DNA of 35,659 nucleotides from Silene noctiflora (taxonomy: Eukaryota > Streptophyta > Magnoliopsida > Caryophyllales > Caryophyllaceae), in the NCBI GenBank assembly GCA_009801015.1, contig VHZZ01001731.1, positions 111,594 to 147,252 on the forward strand. The letters run 5' to 3'. The notes under the pieces were generated by a model, which was not told where the DNA came from, ran no database searches, and saw only the letters and a list, made by a program, of their open reading frames with translations. Positions 31,901 to 35,659 of the stretch are shown one piece after another (position 1 is the stretch's first letter; every line of letters starts with the position of its first letter). The translations under genes and the position numbers were made by a program.

Positions 31901-34519
31901 CTCGTTAATATCTTTCATTACATATTTGTATATGATTATATTATTTTTTATAGATTGTGAGAAATTTAGAAGATACTCTTTCATGATGAATAGTATCCAA
32001 AAATCAAATGTGAGTGTTGGATTTGAAGGGAGGGAGTATCTTATTTACCCAACTCTATAACAAGGAGTAAGATGTCTGGCAGATCTAGTTCTAGGTTTAG
32101 CTTTAATCAAAGTCCCTAGAAATATTCCTAGTAAATCCCTGAAAGTCGAAACCATTGGTGATTTCACTGATTTGTGTTCTCCGTGAAACTGGAGTAATTT
32201 CATTGCAGGAAGCTAAAACTGCTGGTTGTCGCACATCTTCCGAGGCAGAGATATATATTAGGCAGAAGAGGAAGCGAGAGGCAGAAGAAAATGCACGAAA
32301 AATGAAGGATACTATTGAGGGTGGTTCAGGGGGTAAAGGATTGCTAAGGACAAGTCATCCTCGAGAATTTGGTATCAAGGACTCATCTTCAACAGCTCCA
32401 GAATACCCCACTGCTAGATCTCTTGATGACTGGGATGTCTCCGGGTTTCAGGGAGCTGATCTTCTCACAGCGACGGTAAGCTGTATTTTTTTGTTTAATT
32501 TCAGAACACTTTGGTTTTCCCCTTCCAAAATATTTCTGGAGTTGTACGACTAAAATTTTACGCTATTTTAGTATGAGACCAACCCATTTACTCACTAACC
32601 ACAGAAAACCATGATTTATCCTCATAAAGTGGGAAGAAATCGAAGAAAATGCCAAAATGAAGTAATAACCACCCCCATTATTAAATCAGTTTCATAATAA
32701 TCTTATTATAAGAACGTTCGATATGAGGTTTTACTTTCCATTTTCTACGTAGTCAGATTTTCTATTATTTGTTTCTTGATAGGATAAATTAATACCCTCT
32801 TATATAAACCACATTGCTAAAATTACCTTAAAAGAAAAAAGTTAAAAATTGCTACCTTCTACAGCACATCATTCTTGTTACCAAAGTGCCGTTCCAGAAG
32901 TTTGTGAACTGATCAAAATGCCCCTCTATGTACTTCACTCCTACCCTTTTATTTCAGTACTCTCTTCACCCTTCTACTTTCACTCTGCTGTCCGTCATTT
33001 CTCCTCCCTAATTATTATTCTAATTTTATCAAAATATACAACTAATCTCATTAGCATCTGGAAATCAAGACATTAAATCGACTAAAAGTAGTTCACGAAG
33101 TAAGTAATCCTTGAAGAAGGGGCATTGCAATACACCTACTAATGAGCTCATGAATGTGAGACATTGACAACTATCATGAACTATATTAGCTTCTAACTAA
33201 TTTACCGTGTACATTATCATTGCAAAGAGGCATAGAATGACACATACGGTCATTGTAAAGCTTTTCGAGAATGAACATTCACTCTTAAAACTACTCTCTA
33301 AGCTTACAACCTTTGCTTTATTCATCTCTACTTGCAGTTTCTTCCTCTCTTCCTTGGTAATCTAACTTCACCCTCTTAACATTTTAGCAGTTTTTTGTCC
33401 AAGAAGTTGGTAGATTCGATCTCTTTGCCAATCACCTTGGGTTCGATCAACCCAATGAAAATATTTGCATGCATGGAAATTATTGTTAGGGCTGGAGAAT
33501 TCGCAAGTCTCAAACCTTAAACCCGGATTGTTGAGTCCATGACTTGCGAATGGCAATAAGGATCTACAAAAGCATATCTTGGGTTGAGAATGTGCGATGA
33601 GCTATGCAGTAGGCTTTGTGATATTTTCCTGTATAAAATACAACAAGTTTTACTAAATTAAAAAACCCTTAAACTAAGAACCCTAATTCAGTGACAAACA
33701 CCCAACTGCGATTTCATTCATATTGACCATAAACTAAGGAACGAAACGGACATAAAGAATGGTGAAGAGAAATCACCTTCAATTGTGTTTGTTGATGGTA
33801 GCTCCTATTGGTTGAGGGAAAGAGAAATAACAAAATGATGAGGGAAGCAGAGGAAGAAGAAGAAGACGAATAGCAGGGGAAAGAGCTAAGAGAATGGAAA
33901 ATTCAAATTGTCCCGGAATATTACATTTTTAGTCACCCGAAAGGCACTTAGGCGGCGAGTTCTAAATTGATGTGCTTTAAATGGTAGCAATTTTTTAACT
34001 TTTAACTTTTATAATGTCGTAATTCTAGAAAAGTGGTTTATATAAGAGCGTATTTGTTAATTTATCCTTCAAAATAATGATGAACTAAATAAAAATTGCC
34101 TCACTTCACTAGTAAAACTTGTTGTGTTTGTGATAGTGTGAAGTACGGCCATTTAATGCAATTACCGATGTAATTTTCACCACGGGGTATGTGGAAACAT
34201 CCTCTTTGTACTGTTAACATAGGGATAACCTTGTGGACATTTTGATCCCTATACTCCGCCAGTTGTGACCATGTGGGATTCCTTCAGATACAGGCTAACA
34301 CTGCAACATTTTTTGTTCCTGAAACAGGAAAAAGGGGTTTGTAGGGAGATCAGGATACTGCCGTCACATTATCTGAGTATGCTGCAAACCATGTCTACCG
34401 AAGTAATGAAGGGGAACATCAGCACGAAATCAGATGCACATAGATTCTTTAATGTTGAGCCAAGCAAAGTGGATAGAGTGTATGATATGCTTGTGCAAAA
34501 GGGAATTGGTCCGCCATGA
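22997..34519 (+). CDS. ADA2: Transcriptional adaptor ADA2 (12 exons, 576 aa), ADA2a-like
   Basis: Exons: 22997-23049, 28395-28453, 28563-28744, 28875-28940, 29043-29168, 29252-29327, 29855-29903, 29991-30040, 30415-30814, 31227-31437, 32209-32475, 34328-34519. All junctions are GT/AG and phases fit, giving 1731 nt. ADA2 links the acetyltransferase GCN5 to SAGA-type coactivator complexes in the nucleus. Domains: basic SKRKR (20-24); ZZ zinc finger with C52, C55, C67, C70, C76, C79, H89, H93; SANT domain about 105-157 (NADEEILLLE, YGLSNWAEVREHVGTKS); conserved central block about 310-430 (EYDNDAEQLVADMEFKD, RRLDERKRRKDF); C-terminal SWIRM about 521-576 (ILPSHYLSML, KVDRVYDMLVQKGIG). HYNSVYMNSPCFPLPDLSH and MDNLSF favour ADA2a over ADA2b, from memory. 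Intron 1 is 5.3 kb. No breaks seen. Short exons 2, 7 and 8 are the least certain borders. Confidence 0.93.
23296..24035. repeat. Diverged minisatellite in ADA2 intron 1, six units of about 115-138 bp
   Basis: Units repeat the order ATTCTAGTGTTTATGGCCTG, then GATGGCATTTTGCCGCGA, then GTTAGTACCTGAAATGGAAG, then TTATAGAGTTTTG, then AAGTGAAACTCGCGGATAAC. The anchor TTCTAGTG or its variants lie near 23333, 23450, 23564, 23702, 23839 and 23971. Copies differ by point changes and small indels. It is non-coding and spliced out. Confidence 0.85.
24036..27551. other. Rest of ADA2 intron 1, no gene recognised
   Basis: AT-rich intron DNA. Two short direct repeats are visible: GACCTGCTTTTTGCA (near 25195 and 25335) and ACCAAGAGAAGTATAT (26043 and 26078). 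Open frames at 25834-26345 and 26802-27050 show no family resemblance. Confidence 0.4.
27552..27750. mobile_element. Stowaway MITE (27554-27748) in ADA2 intron 1
   Basis: The ends CTCCCTCCGTCCCGGTCAAT and AAATGACGGGAACAGATGGAG are inverted, with TA on both sides. It is the same family as 8823-9030 but in the other orientation (its TTTCCTTGGTCTTTGTGCC matches the complement of the first). Confidence 0.85.
31497..31790. repeat. GACCC-rich segment in ADA2 intron 10
   Basis: TTGACCC, CTGACCC and ATGACCC phrases recur between 31560 and 31745. This style is seen in decayed plant DNA transposons, but I find no paired ends. Confidence 0.3.
31836..32038. mobile_element. Stowaway MITE of a second subfamily (31838-32036) in ADA2 intron 10
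   Basis: The ends CTCCCTCCCTTCAAATCCAA and TTGGATTTGAAGGGAGGGAG are exact complements, flanked by TA on both sides. Its end 172 bp before exon 11 leaves the splice acceptor untouched. Confidence 0.9.
32781..34068. mobile_element. 1.29-kb Mutator-like element with long inverted ends in ADA2 intron 11
   Basis: The left end (32781-32873) and the complement of the right end (33965-34068) share AGGATAAATTAA, CTCTTATATAAACCAC, AAAAAGTTAAAAATTGCTACC and AGCACATCA in the same order, so the inverted repeats are about 95-104 bp with small gaps. Long inverted ends suggest a MULE or Pack-MULE; I could not find a clear 9-bp target duplication, so the class is inference. It carries the decayed GRF gene at 33197-33601 (-). 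It lies wholly inside the intron, so ADA2 splicing can tolerate it. Confidence 0.75.
33197..33601 (-). pseudogene. Second GRF-type zinc-finger, coiled-coil, membrane-anchor gene, with two internal stops
   Basis: Read on the minus strand from 33601, the frame gives KICFCRSLLPFASHGLNNPG, LRFETC and HACKYFHWVD. That is the GRF finger pattern CxC, NPGxRF, C, C and the aromatic end, with all four cysteines. The frame continues to a TGA (33370-33368) and a TAG (33364-33362), then stays open in the same frame through TKEERKKLQVEMNKAKVVSL to a hydrophobic C-terminus (MTVCVILCLFAMIMY) and a TAG at 33199-33197. The frame is preserved although two nonsense codons close together break it, so decay was by point change. 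The start codon is not clear: a stop lies at 33604-33602, and AG acceptors nearby suggest an upstream exon. Overall architecture equals the GRF gene at 7761-8288. Confidence 0.68.
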
Positions 34520-35006
34520 GCGAGCTCTATTGTATGTTCCTGCCATTTTGATAGATTTTGTAGTTTCACACTTTTACTTTTAACTGAGAACCACAGGAAT
34601 GAATCACATTGAGGACAGTTAGCATCACTTCTATGACACTGCTACAGCCTACAGGTTAACATCTCTCACTGAAAGTATAATTCAGAAAGAGGGAGTGTTT
34701 TCTCGTCTTTTTTTCGCGTGCGAGAAGGAGACTGTCAATACCATGCAAAAGTGAGCGATGTTGATCTGTAACCGACGTTGCTCACATAACTTCAATTTTA
34801 ACCATTAATTTAAGATTTTTAGAAAATATGAGTAATATTTAGTATTATATGTATCATGACATAGTTGGTAAATGAGATTTGGGGTTCAATTCCCGATATG
34901 TTATTTCTAACCCCTGACCTTCAATTGACTTGTCTAATTTTAAACCATTGAACCATTTATAGTTGTTTATATATTAAGGCCATGTTCTTTTGGTCTGAAA
35001 TTGTCT
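34520..35006. other. 3' UTR and downstream flank of ADA2
   Basis: No gene seen. TTAAGGCCATGTTCTTTTGG (34976-34995) looks like the outer end of a MITE whose other end I cannot find. Confidence 0.4.
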
Positions 35007-35104
35007 AAACTGAACTGAACTGAACTTAATGGAGTTGAACTGAACTGAACTGAACTGAACTTAATGTAGCTGAATTGAACTGAACTGAACTTATCTGAAC
35101 TGAA
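35007..35104. repeat. (CTGAA)n-type repeat block
   Basis: Runs of ACTGAACTGAACTGAACTTAATG-like phrases, interrupted by GGAGTTG and GTAGCTG. Together with the TGTTCTTTTGG just upstream this is a MITE style that I associate with Caryophyllales. Confidence 0.75.
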
Positions 35105-35105
35105 A

Positions 35106-35305
35106 TAATAATAAAAAGATTGTAACAACAACAACAATTAATAATAATAATGAAATATATTAATAATAATAACTAAAAAATAAATATGATAAGTATAATA
35201 TAATAATAACAATATAAATATAAATATTATAAATAATAATAATAAATATAATGAATAATATTAATAATAGGTCTAATAATAATAATATATTAATTAATAT
35301 AATTA
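35106..35305. repeat. AAT-rich simple repeat
   Basis: Imperfect (AAT)n/(ATA)n sequence over about 200 bp. Confidence 0.85.
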
Positions 35306-35659
35306 TTTCGGGTCAAAACAATCAAGTCAGCGTTGCTTGAGTTTGGGTCAGGTCAAAACGCTCTTTTCGGATATATGCTGGGTTGATGCTCAACTGCCTC
35401 AGGAGGTACGTATACCTACACAGGAAACACACATGGCCTCTGGAAGTTACCAAATGAACCCTTCTTTGATGCCTAAATCAGTATGGTACTGGATGTATAA
35501 CCGAAACCTCGCTTGACGCAGGGTCCTGAAACTCTCTTAAATGTTTGAGTAGTCTTACTTCTAGAGAAAAAAAAATTGCTAGGTGAGATATCTCTTACAT
35601 GAATCTTGCACGTGTCCTCTTCGGAATGGATCCAAGGAAGATATTTATAGAGGTCTAAA
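35306..35659. other. Window end, no gene recognised
   Basis: GGGTCAAAAC and GGGTCAGGTCAAAAC phrases near 35311-35360 recall decayed transposon DNA. No open frame of note. Confidence 0.4.

Noticed and set aside
1..35659. CRISPR arrays, operons, phage or viral genes
   Set aside because: The tandem repeats found are minisatellites or transposon parts, genes have spliceosomal introns, and no viral protein signature was seen.

Overview
This is nuclear DNA of a flowering plant. The genes have introns with GT/AG borders, and the protein families are plant types: a cytokinin-receptor-like kinase, an F-box protein, an X8 callose-binding protein, a DnaJ-DUF3444 protein and an ADA2 adaptor. The transposon set is also typical of eudicots (Stowaway, Harbinger, hAT, Mutator and Helitron elements). 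The repeat style, with (CTGAA)n blocks and CTCCCTCCGTCCC Stowaways, suggests Caryophyllales, but that is an impression and not a demonstration. Three single Ns and a 324-base run of N (17811-18134) mark a draft assembly.

Layout. 1-465 is the 3' end of a hybrid histidine kinase (+). 945-1008 is a shortened tRNA-like sequence. 1825-2952 is an intact single-exon F-box gene (-). 3883-5570 is a solo LTR with a perfect 5-bp target duplication and a regular motif array inside. 5679-6253 is a small Helitron. 6827-8288 is the remnant of a Mutator-like transposon: the transposase C-terminus (+) faces a convergent GRF zinc-finger/coiled-coil/membrane gene (-) with one nonsense codon. 8410-12051 is a MITE-rich stretch around a small secreted X8 (CBM43) gene (+, 3 exons, 120 aa). 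13235-15208 is a single-exon DnaJ-DUF3444 gene (-) with a probable intron in its 5' leader. 16380-22900 has no supportable gene and holds hAT, Harbinger, Helitron, Copia-LTR-like and Mutator-MITE insertions. 22997-34519 is a complete 12-exon ADA2 gene (+, 576 aa), closer to ADA2a than to ADA2b as I remember those proteins. Its introns carry a diverged minisatellite, two Stowaways and a 1.29-kb element with long inverted ends that contains a second decayed GRF zinc-finger/membrane gene. 34520-35659 holds only simple repeats.

The five host genes form no obvious pathway; they act in hormone signalling, ubiquitin ligase targeting, the cell wall or plasmodesmata, chaperone function and chromatin acetylation. 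The most interesting theme is in the mobile DNA. Two unrelated-looking elements each carry a small GRF-finger plus C-terminal membrane-anchor protein gene. In one of them it sits convergent to a MULE transposase, in the position that the second gene mudrB takes in maize MuDR. A family of Mutator-type MITEs with 9-bp target duplications also clusters around and inside the X8 gene.
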